Shown: positions 27,488 through 36,244 of the stretch, piece after piece
Layout: the number at the start of each line of letters is the position of its first letter
How positions within the stretch are numbered: the first letter of the stretch is position 1
NCBI RefSeq assembly: GCF_031453675.1
Contig: NZ_JAVIZX010000001.1
Span: 1,302,001-1,366,000, forward strand
DNA length: 64,000 nt
Reading direction: 5' to 3'
Source of the DNA: Paracidovorax wautersii
GTDB taxonomy: Bacteria > Pseudomonadota > Gammaproteobacteria > Burkholderiales > Burkholderiaceae_C
Translations under genes and position numbers: made by a program
The notes under the pieces: model-generated
Seen by the model: the letters and a program-made list of their open reading frames with translations, nothing else
Told to the model about the DNA's origin: nothing
Databases searched by the model: none

Positions 27488-28762
27488 TCAGGCCGCCAGC
27501 AGCCCCTGCGCCAGCCACTCCGTGCCCTGCAGGAAGTCGCCGATGTCCATCGCCTCCTGCGGGTTGTGCGAGCCGTGGGCATTGCGCACGAAGAGCATGG
27601 CCGCCGGAATGCCAGCGGCCGCGAAGACGGCGGCGTCGTGCCCCGCGCCGCTGGGAATGCGCTCCAGCGTCTGCCCCGCCCGCTCGGCCACGGCCTCGAA
27701 GCGCTGGATCCACGCTTCGTCCATGGTCGCGGGGGCGGTGTACAGCCGGTCGTCGAACTCGAAGCGCACGCCCCGCTCCGCCGCAATGGCACGGCATTCG
27801 TCCTGCATCAGCGCGTGGAAGCGCTCCAGCGTGGCCGCATCCTGGCTGCGCGCCTCGAAGCTGAACTGCACCTCGCCCGGAATGACCGAGACCGCATGCG
27901 ACTGCGCGGGCGTGGTGCAGATGCCGCTGGTCATCACCAGGTCCATGCCCATCTGCAGCAGCACGCGCCAGTGCTCGTCCATGCGCGACAGCAGCTGCGA
28001 CACGGCCAGCACCGCATCCTTGCGCAGCCAGCGTGGCACGGCGCCGGAGTGCCCGGTCTCGCCCAGGCAGCGCACCCGGTTGTGGCGCACGTTGCCGCGG
28101 ATGCCCGTCACCGCCGCCACCGGCCAGCCGCGCGCCACCATCACCGGGCCCTGCTCGATGTGCAGCTCCAGGTACGCGGCCACGGCGCAGGGCAGCAGCG
28201 GCGTGCCCTGCGCGATCGCCACCAGGTCGGCGCCGCAGCGCGCCAGGGCATCGGCCAGCGTGCCGTGCTCTGCGCCGGCGCGGTGCGGCAGCTGCAGCGC
28301 CGCGGCAGGCAAACGGCCCAGCAGCGCCATGGAGCCCATGTAGGCACGCCCATACCAGGCGCTTTCCTCGCCGCGCAGGGCCAGCACGCGCACGGGGGGC
28401 GCATCGCCGTGGCGGCCCCGCAGAGCGGACAGCACCAGCATGCCCGCCACCACACCGGCCAGGCCGTCGTAGTTGCCGCCCTGCGGCACGGAATCCACAT
28501 GCGAGCCGATCACCACCACCGGATCGGTCCGCGCGTCCTCGGGCAGACGCATCCACAGATTGCGGGCGCGGTCGTATTCGCAGGCCAGCCCCAGCGCGGC
28601 GGCGTGGCGCTCCAGCAGGCGCAGCGCCGCGTCTTCGCCCGGGCCATAACTTTCCCGCGTGATGCCGGGGCCATCGCGGGTGGCGTCAGCCACCTCGCGC
28701 AGCAGCGCATCGGCCTGGGAGCGCCAGGCGGCGGTGGCCAGGGGTTCCATGACCGCGCTCAT
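27488..28762 (-). CDS. M20 family Zn-dependent amidohydrolase (allantoate amidohydrolase / N-carbamoyl amino acid hydrolase type)
   Basis: A 424-residue cytoplasmic enzyme of the AllC/HyuC/beta-ureidopropionase branch. Metal ligands are visible: His88 in VIGSHVDSVPQGG, Asp99 in NYDG, Glu132-Glu133 in RGEESAWYG, then LELHIEQGP and the C-terminal GAGHDAAVF histidine. Such enzymes cleave ureido or carbamoyl groups and release ammonia. The ATG at 28762 has GGAGG upstream and overlaps the pyrE stop (ATGA), so it is coupled to a pyrimidine gene, pointing to N-carbamoyl products of pyrimidine breakdown, though the substrate is not proven. Its stop codon abuts a MITE-like element. Confidence 0.85.
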   Translation of the reverse strand: MSAVMEPLATAAWRSQADALLREVADATRDGPGITRESYGPGEDAALRLLERHAAALGLACEYDRARNLWMRLPEDARTDPVVVIGSHVDSVPQGGNYDGLAGVVAGMLVLSALRGRHGDAPPVRVLALRGEESAWYGRAYMGSMALLGRLPAAALQLPHRAGAEHGTLADALARCGADLVAIAQGTPLLPCAVAAYLELHIEQGPVMVARGWPVAAVTGIRGNVRHNRVRCLGETGHSGAVPRWLRKDAVLAVSQLLSRMDEHWRVLLQMGMDLVMTSGICTTPAQSHAVSVIPGEVQFSFEARSQDAATLERFHALMQDECRAIAAERGVRFEFDDRLYTAPATMDEAWIQRFEAVAERAGQTLERIPSGAGHDAAVFAAAGIPAAMLFVRNAHGSHNPQEAMDIGDFLQGTEWLAQGLLAA

Positions 28763-29475
28763 GCCGCACCTCCGACCGGACTGGCACCTGTGCCGCCCGT
28801 ACCACCATGGGCCAGCGACCACTGCGTGGGCGACGCGGTGAACTCCGCCAGCGTCTGCGCCTGCGAGGCGCTCAGGCGCCCCGCTTCCAGCAAGGCCACG
28901 TGCAGCTGCGCCCACGAGGCCAGCGCGTGCAGCTGCAACTGCTGCTGCGCCAGGCGCTGCGGCGTGTCGGGGTAGATGGCGTAGTCGAACAGCACCAGGG
29001 CGTCGGCCACGTCCACGCCCACCTGGCGCAGCGCTTGGGCGGCGGCCATCTTGGAGCGGCCGTCGGTGGTCACATCGTCCACAAGCAGCACCCGGGCCGG
29101 CAGGCCGTCGGTGCTGCGCGGCAGCCGTCCCTGCAGCTGGGCCTGCACACCCCAGCCGATGGGGCGCTTGCGCAGGTACAGCATGGGCAGGCCCAGCCGG
29201 TCGGCCAGCCACGCGGCGAACGCGATGCCGGAGCTCTCGGAGCCCACCACGGCGGCGAGTCCACGCTCGGCCACGAGCAGCGCTACGGAGCGCGCGGCCG
29301 CATCCATCAGCTCGGTGCGCCAGGCCACATCGGACAGCAGGGCGTGGGCGTCCACGTAAACCGGGCTGGCCCAGCCAGAGGTATAGAAGAAAGGCGTGTC
29401 GCCGGCGATGCGCACCGCATCGGTGGCCACCAGGGCCCGCGCCATGCGCGCGGCATCTTGGGGAGAAAAGATCAT
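28759..29475 (-). CDS. pyrE: Orotate phosphoribosyltransferase (PyrE)
   Basis: A 238-residue type I phosphoribosyltransferase. The PRPP-binding loop VLLVDDVTTDGRSK is intact, and FFYTSGWASPVYVDAH and YLRKRPIGWGVQAQLQG are typical of PyrE, which converts orotate to orotidine monophosphate in pyrimidine synthesis. The protein is slightly long, with a Gly/Ala/Ser-rich C terminus. The ATG at 29475 gives the family N terminus. It is followed by an overlapping M20 amidohydrolase gene and is divergent from a LysR regulator, an arrangement suggesting a salvage or degradative role rather than a plain housekeeping copy. Confidence 0.85.
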   Translation of the reverse strand: MIFSPQDAARMARALVATDAVRIAGDTPFFYTSGWASPVYVDAHALLSDVAWRTELMDAAARSVALLVAERGLAAVVGSESSGIAFAAWLADRLGLPMLYLRKRPIGWGVQAQLQGRLPRSTDGLPARVLLVDDVTTDGRSKMAAAQALRQVGVDVADALVLFDYAIYPDTPQRLAQQQLQLHALASWAQLHVALLEAGRLSASQAQTLAEFTASPTQWSLAHGGTGGTGASPVGGAA

Positions 29476-29607
29476 TGCAGAGCCTGCCAAAAGCAAGCGA
29501 TGCATCGTAGGCCGCGCTCCGGCGGCAGAGAAGTGCAAAAATCTCCGGCAGCCGTTCCCAAACGCGATGGCTCGCCGTTGCCTCCTCTTCTGCCCTCCTC
29601 CGCATCC

Positions 29608-30528
29608 ATGTCCCGCCTGATTTCCCCCCGCAGCTTTCTGCGCCAGCTCGACCTGGGCTCGCTCGACCTCTTCATGCTGGTGTGCGAGACCGGCAGCATC
29701 GCCCGCGCCGCCGAGCGCGGGCAGATGGCCGCGTCCGCCGTGAGCAAGCGCATCGCCGAGCTGGAAGCGCTGGCGCAGGCCCCGCTGCTGGCGCGTCATG
29801 CCCGCGGCGCGCGGCCCACGCCCGCAGGCCAGCAGCTGCTGCAGCACGCGCACGCCATCCTGCTGGCCGTGGAACATCTGCATGCCGATCTGGGCGAGTT
29901 CGCGCAGGGCGTGCGCGGCCACGTGACGGTGTGCGCCAGCGCTTCGGTGGTGGAGCAGTTCCTGCCGGCCGAGATCGCCGGCTTCATGCAGCGGCACGCC
30001 GACATCCGCATTGACCTGCGCCAGGCCGCCAGCCGCGCGGTGGCGCAGGCCGTGCGCGAGGGCACGGCCGATATCGGCATCTGCGGAGCGAGCGACGAGG
30101 TGCTGGGCCTGCAGGCCCGCCCCTACCGGCGCGAGCAGCTGGTGCTGGTGGTGCCGCGCGGCCACGCGCTGGCGCGCCTGCGCAAGGTGGCCTACGAACG
30201 CGCCCTGGCCTACCCGCAGATCGGCCTGCGCGACAGCAGCACCGTGCAGCAGGCGCTGGCGCAGGAGGCACGCGCCACGCGGCGCGTGCTGGGCCGCCGC
30301 ATGGAGGTGGACAGCCTGAGCGCCCTGTGCCGCATGGTGGAGAGCGGCCTGGGCCTGGGCGTGATGCCCGCGGGCGCCTTCCGTGCGCTGGGCGAGGCCA
30401 CCACGCTGCACGCCGTCGCGCTGACCGATGCCTGGGCCGACCGCGAACTCAACCTGTATGCCCGCAGCTTTGCCGACCTACCCGCCGCAGCCCAGCGCTT
30501 TGCGGACCATGTGACGCCGCAGGCGTGA
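29608..30528 (+). CDS. LysR family transcriptional regulator
   Basis: A 306-residue regulator. The N-terminal helix-turn-helix reads LDLFMLVCETGSIARAAERGQMAASAVSKRIAELEAL, and the effector domain follows (VTVCASASVVEQFLPAEIAGFMQRHADIRIDL, EGTADIGICG). It is divergent from pyrE across 132 bases that contain the palindrome CGATGCATCG at 29498-29507, a candidate binding site. The ATG at 29608 is chosen by the family N terminus. It probably activates the pyrE-amidohydrolase unit in response to a pathway intermediate. Confidence 0.9.
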   Translation: MSRLISPRSFLRQLDLGSLDLFMLVCETGSIARAAERGQMAASAVSKRIAELEALAQAPLLARHARGARPTPAGQQLLQHAHAILLAVEHLHADLGEFAQGVRGHVTVCASASVVEQFLPAEIAGFMQRHADIRIDLRQAASRAVAQAVREGTADIGICGASDEVLGLQARPYRREQLVLVVPRGHALARLRKVAYERALAYPQIGLRDSSTVQQALAQEARATRRVLGRRMEVDSLSALCRMVESGLGLGVMPAGAFRALGEATTLHAVALTDAWADRELNLYARSFADLPAAAQRFADHVTPQA

Positions 30529-30621
30529 GCGGCGAGCCTGCCTGACGCCCCTGGCGCCGCCGTGGCGAAGCACCGATCCCTACAATCCAACGACCCCCCG
30601 CGATTGCCAGGAGACACCCCC

Positions 30622-32046
30622 ATGAACGCCCCCGCCACCCCTGCCCATCTGCTGCCCGGCGCGCCGCTGCGCCCCGTGCCCGATGCCTTCATCGATGCCC
30701 TGCGGGCGCGCTTCGGCGAGCAGTGCTCCACCGCGCTGGCGGTGCGCGAGCAGCACGGCCGCGACGAGGGCTCGATCCAGGCGCCCCCGCCCTCGGCCGT
30801 GGTGTTCGCCGAGACCACGCAGGACGTGGCCGACGCCGTGAAGCTGGCCGCGCAATGGGAGGTGCCCGTGATTCCCTACGGCGCCGGCTCGTCGCTCGAA
30901 GGCCACCTGCTGGCCGTGCAGGGCGGCATCAGCATCGATGTGGGCCGCATGAACCGCGTGCTGCGCGTGGATGCGGACGACCTCACCGTCACCGTGCAGC
31001 CCGGCATCACGCGCAAGCAGCTCAACGAGGCGATCAAGGACACGGGCCTGTTCTTCCCCATCGACCCGGGCGCGGACGCCAGCATCGGCGGCATGTGCGC
31101 CACGCGCGCCAGCGGTACCAACGCCGTGCGCTACGGCACCATGCGCGAGAACGTGCTGGCCCTGGAAGTGGTGACGGCCAGCGGCGACATCATCCGTACC
31201 GGCACGCGCGCCAAGAAGAGCGCTGCGGGCTACGACCTCACACGGCTCATCGTGGGCAGCGAAGGCACGCTGGGCCTCATCACCGAAGCCACCGTGCGCC
31301 TGTACCCGCTGCCTGAGGCCGTGAGCGCCGCCATCTGCTCGTTCCCGAGCATCGAGGCCGCCGTGCGCACGGTGATCCAGACCATCCAGCTGGGCGTGCC
31401 GATCGCGCGCGTGGAACTCATCGACGCGCAGACCGTGCGCCTGGTCAACGCCCACAGCAAGCTCGGCCTGCGCGAGGAGCCGCTGCTGCTGATGGAGTTC
31501 CACGGCTCGCCCGCCAGCGTGAAGGAGCAGGCGGAGACGGTGCAGGACATCGCGGGTGAGTTCGGGGGCAATGCCTTCGAATGGGCCACCACGCCCGAGG
31601 AGCGCACCCGCCTGTGGACCGCGCGGCACAACGCCTACTTCGCCGGCGTGCAAAGCCGCCCGGGCTGCCGCTGCATCACCACCGACACCTGCGTGCCCAT
31701 CAGCCGCCTGGCCGACTGTCTGCTCGACTCGGTGGCCGAGGCGGATGCCAGCGGCATCCCCTACTTCCTCGTCGGCCACGTGGGCGACGGCAACTTCCAC
31801 TTCGGCTACCTGATCGACCCCGACGACGCCGACGAGCGCGCCAAGGGCGAGGCCCTGAGCCACAGCCTGGTGGCGCGCGCGCTGGACATGGGCGGCACCT
31901 GCACTGGCGAACACGGCGTGGGCATCCACAAGATGGACTTCCTGCTGCAGGAAACGGGCGACGGCGCGGTGGACATGATGCGCGCCATCAAGCGGGCGCT
32001 GGACCCGAAGAACATCCTGAATCCGGGGAAGATCTTCGCGCTGTGA
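30622..32046 (+). CDS. FAD-linked D-lactate dehydrogenase (cytochrome) / glycolate oxidase subunit GlcD-like
   Basis: A 474-residue flavoprotein of the FAD-binding type 4 family. The FAD-binding blocks are IPYGAGSSLEGHLLAVQGGISIDVGRMN and DPGADASIGGMCATRASGTNAVRYGTM. The C-terminal cap has GHVGDGNFHFGYLID and GTCTGEHGVGIHKMDFL, with the conserved histidines. These enzymes oxidise D-2-hydroxy acids such as D-lactate and pass electrons to cytochrome c or quinone. The ATG at 30622 has AGGAGA upstream. It stands alone between a LysR gene and small unknown genes. Confidence 0.9.
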   Translation: MNAPATPAHLLPGAPLRPVPDAFIDALRARFGEQCSTALAVREQHGRDEGSIQAPPPSAVVFAETTQDVADAVKLAAQWEVPVIPYGAGSSLEGHLLAVQGGISIDVGRMNRVLRVDADDLTVTVQPGITRKQLNEAIKDTGLFFPIDPGADASIGGMCATRASGTNAVRYGTMRENVLALEVVTASGDIIRTGTRAKKSAAGYDLTRLIVGSEGTLGLITEATVRLYPLPEAVSAAICSFPSIEAAVRTVIQTIQLGVPIARVELIDAQTVRLVNAHSKLGLREEPLLLMEFHGSPASVKEQAETVQDIAGEFGGNAFEWATTPEERTRLWTARHNAYFAGVQSRPGCRCITTDTCVPISRLADCLLDSVAEADASGIPYFLVGHVGDGNFHFGYLIDPDDADERAKGEALSHSLVARALDMGGTCTGEHGVGIHKMDFLLQETGDGAVDMMRAIKRALDPKNILNPGKIFAL

Positions 32047-32134
32047 TGGTGCCACGGCCTGACGCCAGCGCGTAATGTTTCCGATCCGACAGTGGCTCTC
32101 CTCTGGCCGTTTCTGTTCCACATCCAAGGATCGC

Positions 32135-32605
32135 ATGCCGCCGCCCACCGCTCAGGTTCTCGATCACTGGCCCCAGCCTGGCACATGTTCTGAAGCACGC
32201 GTGCTCGCTTCGGAGACGCAGTTGGTCCTGCAGTACACCACCCGGGATGATGCCGTCGCGCTCATCCAGTTTCCCTTGGTACTCGCTTTTCAGTTCGGCT
32301 CGCCCAACGACGAGGCGCTCGGGGGCCACCCGCTGGCGCGGTTGGGCCTCCAGCGCTATCAGGTCCACCGCGTGGAGCACTCCTCTTGGATCGAGGAACT
32401 CGAGAAGCGCAACGCGGTGCACCCACGACATGACAAAGACACCTTCCTGGCGCATCTCGTTCACTACATCTTCACGTTCCAGGACGCCACCCTGGAATGC
32501 ATCGCATGCGAGAGGCCTTTTGGGAAGGCGGAGGTACGGGTGTTTGCATCAGCGACCGACTCCCAGGCCGCGTGGGCCCAGCTGGTCGCAAAGGTGTTCC
32601 TATGA
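32135..32605 (+). CDS. Hypothetical protein
   Basis: A 156-residue soluble protein that I do not recognise. It has no signal peptide or membrane span; there is a charged middle (VHRVEHSSWIEELEKRNAVHPRH), a HYIFTFQDATLECIACE segment with a CxxC-like pair, and a C-terminal helix. Local base composition is less GC-rich than its neighbours, which could mean later arrival. The ATG at 32135 follows AAGGA. Its TGA overlaps a possible ATG (32602) of the next frame, so the two may be expressed together. Confidence 0.6.
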   Translation: MPPPTAQVLDHWPQPGTCSEARVLASETQLVLQYTTRDDAVALIQFPLVLAFQFGSPNDEALGGHPLARLGLQRYQVHRVEHSSWIEELEKRNAVHPRHDKDTFLAHLVHYIFTFQDATLECIACERPFGKAEVRVFASATDSQAAWAQLVAKVFL

Positions 32606-32703
32606 CACAGCGGCGGGCACCCCCCGTTCAACCTGGTGTGGTGGGCCGTGCCGGCCCGCCGCCGATACGCCGAGCCGGGCGCCACACGTTCCCGGGCCAT
32701 CCC

Positions 32704-33237
32704 ATGAAAGCTTTTGCCATCGCCGTGTCCTTGCTCCTGGGAGCGACGCTCTGCCATGCCCGGCCACTCAGCACGGACGAGGTCCTCGCCCTCCCGATCA
32801 CCGAGGTCGAGGCCAACCTGCCGGACTCGCATCCGGCCGTACTCTATGCCTACGCCAAGCGCTTGTTCGCGCAGGAGCAGCGCAGGAATGAAGCGGTGAT
32901 GTGGTTCTACGCGGGCCAGATGCGGTTCCGCTTTCTCCTCGCAGCACAGCCGGCGCGGCCACCGGACCGCGAGGCGGGCATCATGGCCTCGCTGAACTCC
33001 ACCATCGGCCAGACACTGAACGAATGGGCCGGCGGCTCGCCGCAGGATTGGGCGGCGTCCATCGACCAGGCCCTGGCCTGGGATGCCGCGCACGGCAACG
33101 CCGTGACATCGCAGCAGACCCATGAGAAGGCGTGGCAGGAAACGCGCAGCGGCCTGGCCGGGCTGCGTGATTCCATCCTGGCGAACGCGCAGGACATCCG
33201 CAAACAGCGCGCCCAGCGCGGGCTGGAGAACCGGTGA
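32704..33237 (+). CDS. Exported hypothetical protein
   Basis: A 177-residue protein with a clear signal peptide (KAFAIAVSLLLGATLCHA, cleavage before RPLSTDEV). The mature part is mostly helical with TPR-like features (HPAVLYAYAKRLFAQEQRRNEAVMWFYAGQMRFRFLLA, then WAASIDQALAWDAAHG). The function is not known. An in-frame ATG at 32602 overlapping the previous gene would put 34 residues before the signal peptide, so 32704 is preferred. The stop overlaps the GTG at 33234 of the next frame. Confidence 0.7.
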   Translation: MKAFAIAVSLLLGATLCHARPLSTDEVLALPITEVEANLPDSHPAVLYAYAKRLFAQEQRRNEAVMWFYAGQMRFRFLLAAQPARPPDREAGIMASLNSTIGQTLNEWAGGSPQDWAASIDQALAWDAAHGNAVTSQQTHEKAWQETRSGLAGLRDSILANAQDIRKQRAQRGLENR

Positions 33238-33275
33238 GCCCGGGCCCCGAAGGAACGCGGTGCCGCAAGGTGGCG

Positions 33276-33587
33276 ATGGCCCGCGCAGCCTGCCTGCTGC
33301 TCGCCCTGCCGCTCAGCGCCTGCTACACGCCGGACGCCGCGCGCCTGTCCGCACAGGTCGAGCGGCTGGCCAGGGCGGGCATGCCGGTCTCCACCGCCGT
33401 CGACCGCCTGGAGCGCGATGGCTTCCGGTGCGACACCACCAGCCAGGCACCGGCGATCGATTGCAGCCGCAACCGGCACGGTGCCGTGCTGGCGACCTGC
33501 ATCGAGCGGGTGCTCCTGCAGCCGGACGCGGCAGGCCGCCGGGTGGATGCGGCCATGGTGCCGCCCATCGCCTGCGCCGGCCTGTAG
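33276..33587 (+). CDS. Small putative lipoprotein
   Basis: A 103-residue protein whose N terminus (ARAACLLLALPLSAC) ends in a lipobox LSAC, so it is probably lipid-anchored. The rest has VERLARAGMPVSTAVDRLERDGFRCD and CSRNRHG, with three cysteines. No family is recognised. It could instead start with the GTG at 33234, which overlaps the previous stop, but that would place charged residues before the signal. It appears to be the third gene of a small exported-protein set. Confidence 0.6.
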   Translation: MARAACLLLALPLSACYTPDAARLSAQVERLARAGMPVSTAVDRLERDGFRCDTTSQAPAIDCSRNRHGAVLATCIERVLLQPDAAGRRVDAAMVPPIACAGL

Positions 33588-33668
33588 CCACGGCGGCCAC
33601 GGCAGCGGGGCTTGATCCACAGGTCGTTCGACCGGTATCGTCCCCCCATCCACCGCCCCTAGTCCGCC

Positions 33669-34193
33669 ATGCGCCCTCTTCGCCAGCTGCTTGCATTCCT
33701 CGGCTCCGCACCGGCCAAGGCCCCCGCGCCTGCCGTCCAGGACACGGACCCGATCGACTACGACCAGCTCATCCCGCTCGATGCCGAGCGGCTGGCGGAG
33801 CAGGGCATTGCGGCCGCGTATGCCGAGGTGCTGCCCCAGCTCCAGCGCTACGCGGCGTCACCGCTGGCGGTGCACGAGGAGGTGGACGACGACACCGGCG
33901 CCTATGCCGTGCGCGCCGGCCCGCACCGGTTTGCCGTGTACGGCCCGGGCCTGGACAGCGGCGAGGACTGGGCCCGTGCGGCGGTGGCGCTGTTTGCGCT
34001 CGTGAACGCGAACCTGGAGGGGTCGCCGTACCGCTTCTATGCGCTGTACGGCGATAACGACCTGGCCGGTGTCTTTCTCACCGAGGAACAGTGCGCGCAG
34101 GCCCGGCGGGCGATCGCCTCGCGCTCCAGCTGGCCGTACATGCCGGTCATGCAGCCGCCGCACTATGGCTTTCCGGTGGGCGGCGGAGGGTGA
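33669..34193 (+). CDS. Hypothetical protein
   Basis: A 174-residue soluble acidic protein that I do not recognise. It has a proline/alanine-rich start, then IDYDQLIPLDAERLAEQGIAAAYAEVLPQL, an LFALVNANLEGSPYRFYALYGDNDLAGVFLTEEQCAQAR stretch and a Trp/Pro-rich end. Base composition and codon use match the neighbours, which supports its being a real gene. It follows the lipoprotein gene after 81 bases. Confidence 0.6.
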   Translation: MRPLRQLLAFLGSAPAKAPAPAVQDTDPIDYDQLIPLDAERLAEQGIAAAYAEVLPQLQRYAASPLAVHEEVDDDTGAYAVRAGPHRFAVYGPGLDSGEDWARAAVALFALVNANLEGSPYRFYALYGDNDLAGVFLTEEQCAQARRAIASRSSWPYMPVMQPPHYGFPVGGGG

Positions 34194-34433
34194 GGCCTTC
34201 CACCAGGTCGCGGTTCCTCCGGGTGTTCTTTTAAGCGCCCTTTAAGTCGGCGCTCCTACGCTGGCACCGCCGCTGAAGCGCACCGCCCTGCTCCGGCGGT
34301 CTGCCTCAACGGCAAGGTACCGCGGCGGCCCGCCGTGGCGCCCTGCGCCCTGACGGATGCAGACGCCGCACGGCAGAGCGCTGGCGGATTGCACGGGCGC
34401 TTCGCCGCTCGCCCCTTCGTCCAGGAGAACACC

Positions 34434-34853
34434 ATGAGAGTGCTTGCCAGCCTGTCCGCCCTGTCCCTCGCCGCCGTGACCGCCACCGCAGCGATGGCGC
34501 AGACCCCGAGTCAGCCGGTCGCGCCGGCCAGGCCGGCCGTGAAGACGACCTGTGCGGACTACATCGGCATGAAGGAAACCGTGAAGCCGCAGTTCATCTA
34601 CTTCGCCGTGGGCCACGGCAAGCAGGGCGGCCAGGACGCGGTGTTCGAGGAAGGCGTGGTCGAGAAGGTCAAGCCCGAGCTGGACCAGTACTGCGCGGTG
34701 CACCTGACCCACTCCGCCTATGAGAAGGTGCTGGCGGCCAGCATGGCCTCGGAGCCCGCAGGCGCCGCCGCGCGACACCCGGGCCCGCACAGCGCGCATG
34801 CAAACAAGCCGGCTGCAGCGGCTGCGGCCAAGATGCCGGCGGCCCCCCAATAG
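34434..34853 (+). CDS. HdeA-like periplasmic protein
   Basis: A 139-residue exported protein. After the signal peptide (LASLSALSLAAVTATAAMAQ), the domain from TTCADYIGMKETVKPQFIYFAVGHGK to DQYCAVHLTHSAYEKVLAA resembles HdeA, the acid-activated periplasmic chaperone, with two cysteines at positions suited to its single disulfide. A long Ala/His/Pro-rich tail of about 40 residues is extra. The start has AGGAGA upstream. The 240 bases before it hold no other gene. Confidence 0.75.
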   Translation: MRVLASLSALSLAAVTATAAMAQTPSQPVAPARPAVKTTCADYIGMKETVKPQFIYFAVGHGKQGGQDAVFEEGVVEKVKPELDQYCAVHLTHSAYEKVLAASMASEPAGAAARHPGPHSAHANKPAAAAAAKMPAAPQ

Positions 34854-34919
34854 GCAACGCTCAGTGCACTGCGGCACCCATCGGCCCGCTCCGCAGAGAG
34901 CGGCGCCGGAGCCGGCCGA

Positions 34920-36194
34920 TCAGGCCATGGCCGCGCGCTGGCTGCGCGCCCGCGCCGCCACGCCGATGCCGACGACCCCCGCGGACGCCACGCCCAGCAC
35001 CAGCGCTGCGGCCGAGCCGTAGAAGATGCCGGAGGTCATGCCCGCATCCAGCATGGCGCCGAAGACCGGCGCGGCCACGCAGAAGCCCAGGTCCAGCCCC
35101 GAATACACGGTGCCGTAGACGCGGCCGGTGGCGCCGGGGGGCGCTGCGCGCTTGATGAGCATGTCGCGCGAGGGGCCGGCCAGGCCGGTGCCCACGCCCG
35201 CGAGCGCCACCAGCACCATGGCCGCCATTCCGGGCAGCACGCCGGTACCGGCGATCACCAGCATGGCCGCCGTGGCCAGCAGGCAGACGGTGATGGTGCG
35301 CTCCAGCCGCGCCACGCGGCCAGCCAGAAAGCCGCCCACCACCATGCCGGCGGCGCCGCACAGCATGTAGCCCGTGACCACCATGGACGTGACGGACAGC
35401 GGCAGGCCGTACATCTTCTGCAGCGTGGGGCTGGCGAAGCTCTGGATCACGCTGAGCGAGCAGGTGGTCCAGAAGAAGAACGAGAAGCACAGCCACACGG
35501 AGGGCAGCTTGAGAAAGGCCATGGGGTGCTCGGCCCCGCCTGCGGCCGTAGGGGCCGCCTTGGCGGCCGCAGCCGTACCGGAGCCCTGCCGATCGTCCAG
35601 CGCGTCGCGATTCCAGACCATGATGGCCAGGATCACCAGCGCCAGCAGGCCGCCGCACAGACAGGCCACGCGCCAGGAGCCCGTGGCCGCGGTGATGCCG
35701 GCCATGAACACGGGTGCCGTGGCCCAGCCCAGGTTGCCCGAGATGCCGTGCACCGAGAAGCCGTGCCCCAGCCGCTGGGGCGACACGCGCTTGTTGAGGA
35801 TGGTGAAGTCCACCGGGTGGAAGGGCGCATTGCCCAGCCCGGCCAGCGCAGCGGCCACCATCAGGCCCGCATAGCCGCCCGCCGTGCTGGCCACGATGCC
35901 GGCGGCCACGAAGCTCGACAGCGCGAAGAACAGCACGGGCCGCGCGCCCACGCGGTCCACCAGAAAGCCCGACAGCGCCTGGCCCACGCCCGAGATCACG
36001 AAGAACACCGACACCAGCAGGCCCAGCTCGGAATAGCTGAAGCCGAACTCCGCGATCAGGAACGGGAACAGCGGCGGCAGCAGCAGGTGGAAGAAGTGCG
36101 AGGAGCCGTGCGCCAGCCCGATCAGGCCGATGGTGCGGGCGTCCTGGCGCAGCGGGGCGGACGAGGCTGCGGCGGTGTCGTTGAGGGAAGTCAT
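34920..36194 (-). CDS. MFS transporter
   Basis: A 424-residue membrane protein with twelve predicted spans. LLPPLFPFLIAEFGFSYSELGLLVSVFFVISGVGQALSGFLVDRVGARPVL shows the loop 2-3 motif of the major facilitator superfamily; the sequence recalls fosmidomycin-resistance and NimT-type exporters. It probably exports a drug or metabolite. The ATG at 36194 gives a short cytosolic N terminus. It is divergent from an AraC regulator only 50 bases away, which probably controls it. Confidence 0.88.
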   Translation of the reverse strand: MTSLNDTAAASSAPLRQDARTIGLIGLAHGSSHFFHLLLPPLFPFLIAEFGFSYSELGLLVSVFFVISGVGQALSGFLVDRVGARPVLFFALSSFVAAGIVASTAGGYAGLMVAAALAGLGNAPFHPVDFTILNKRVSPQRLGHGFSVHGISGNLGWATAPVFMAGITAATGSWRVACLCGGLLALVILAIMVWNRDALDDRQGSGTAAAAKAAPTAAGGAEHPMAFLKLPSVWLCFSFFFWTTCSLSVIQSFASPTLQKMYGLPLSVTSMVVTGYMLCGAAGMVVGGFLAGRVARLERTITVCLLATAAMLVIAGTGVLPGMAAMVLVALAGVGTGLAGPSRDMLIKRAAPPGATGRVYGTVYSGLDLGFCVAAPVFGAMLDAGMTSGIFYGSAAALVLGVASAGVVGIGVAARARSQRAAMA

Positions 36195-36244
36195 GGCGGT
36201 GATCTTACGGAGGCGATCCGCGTCCGATATGCGATAGTCGGCCA

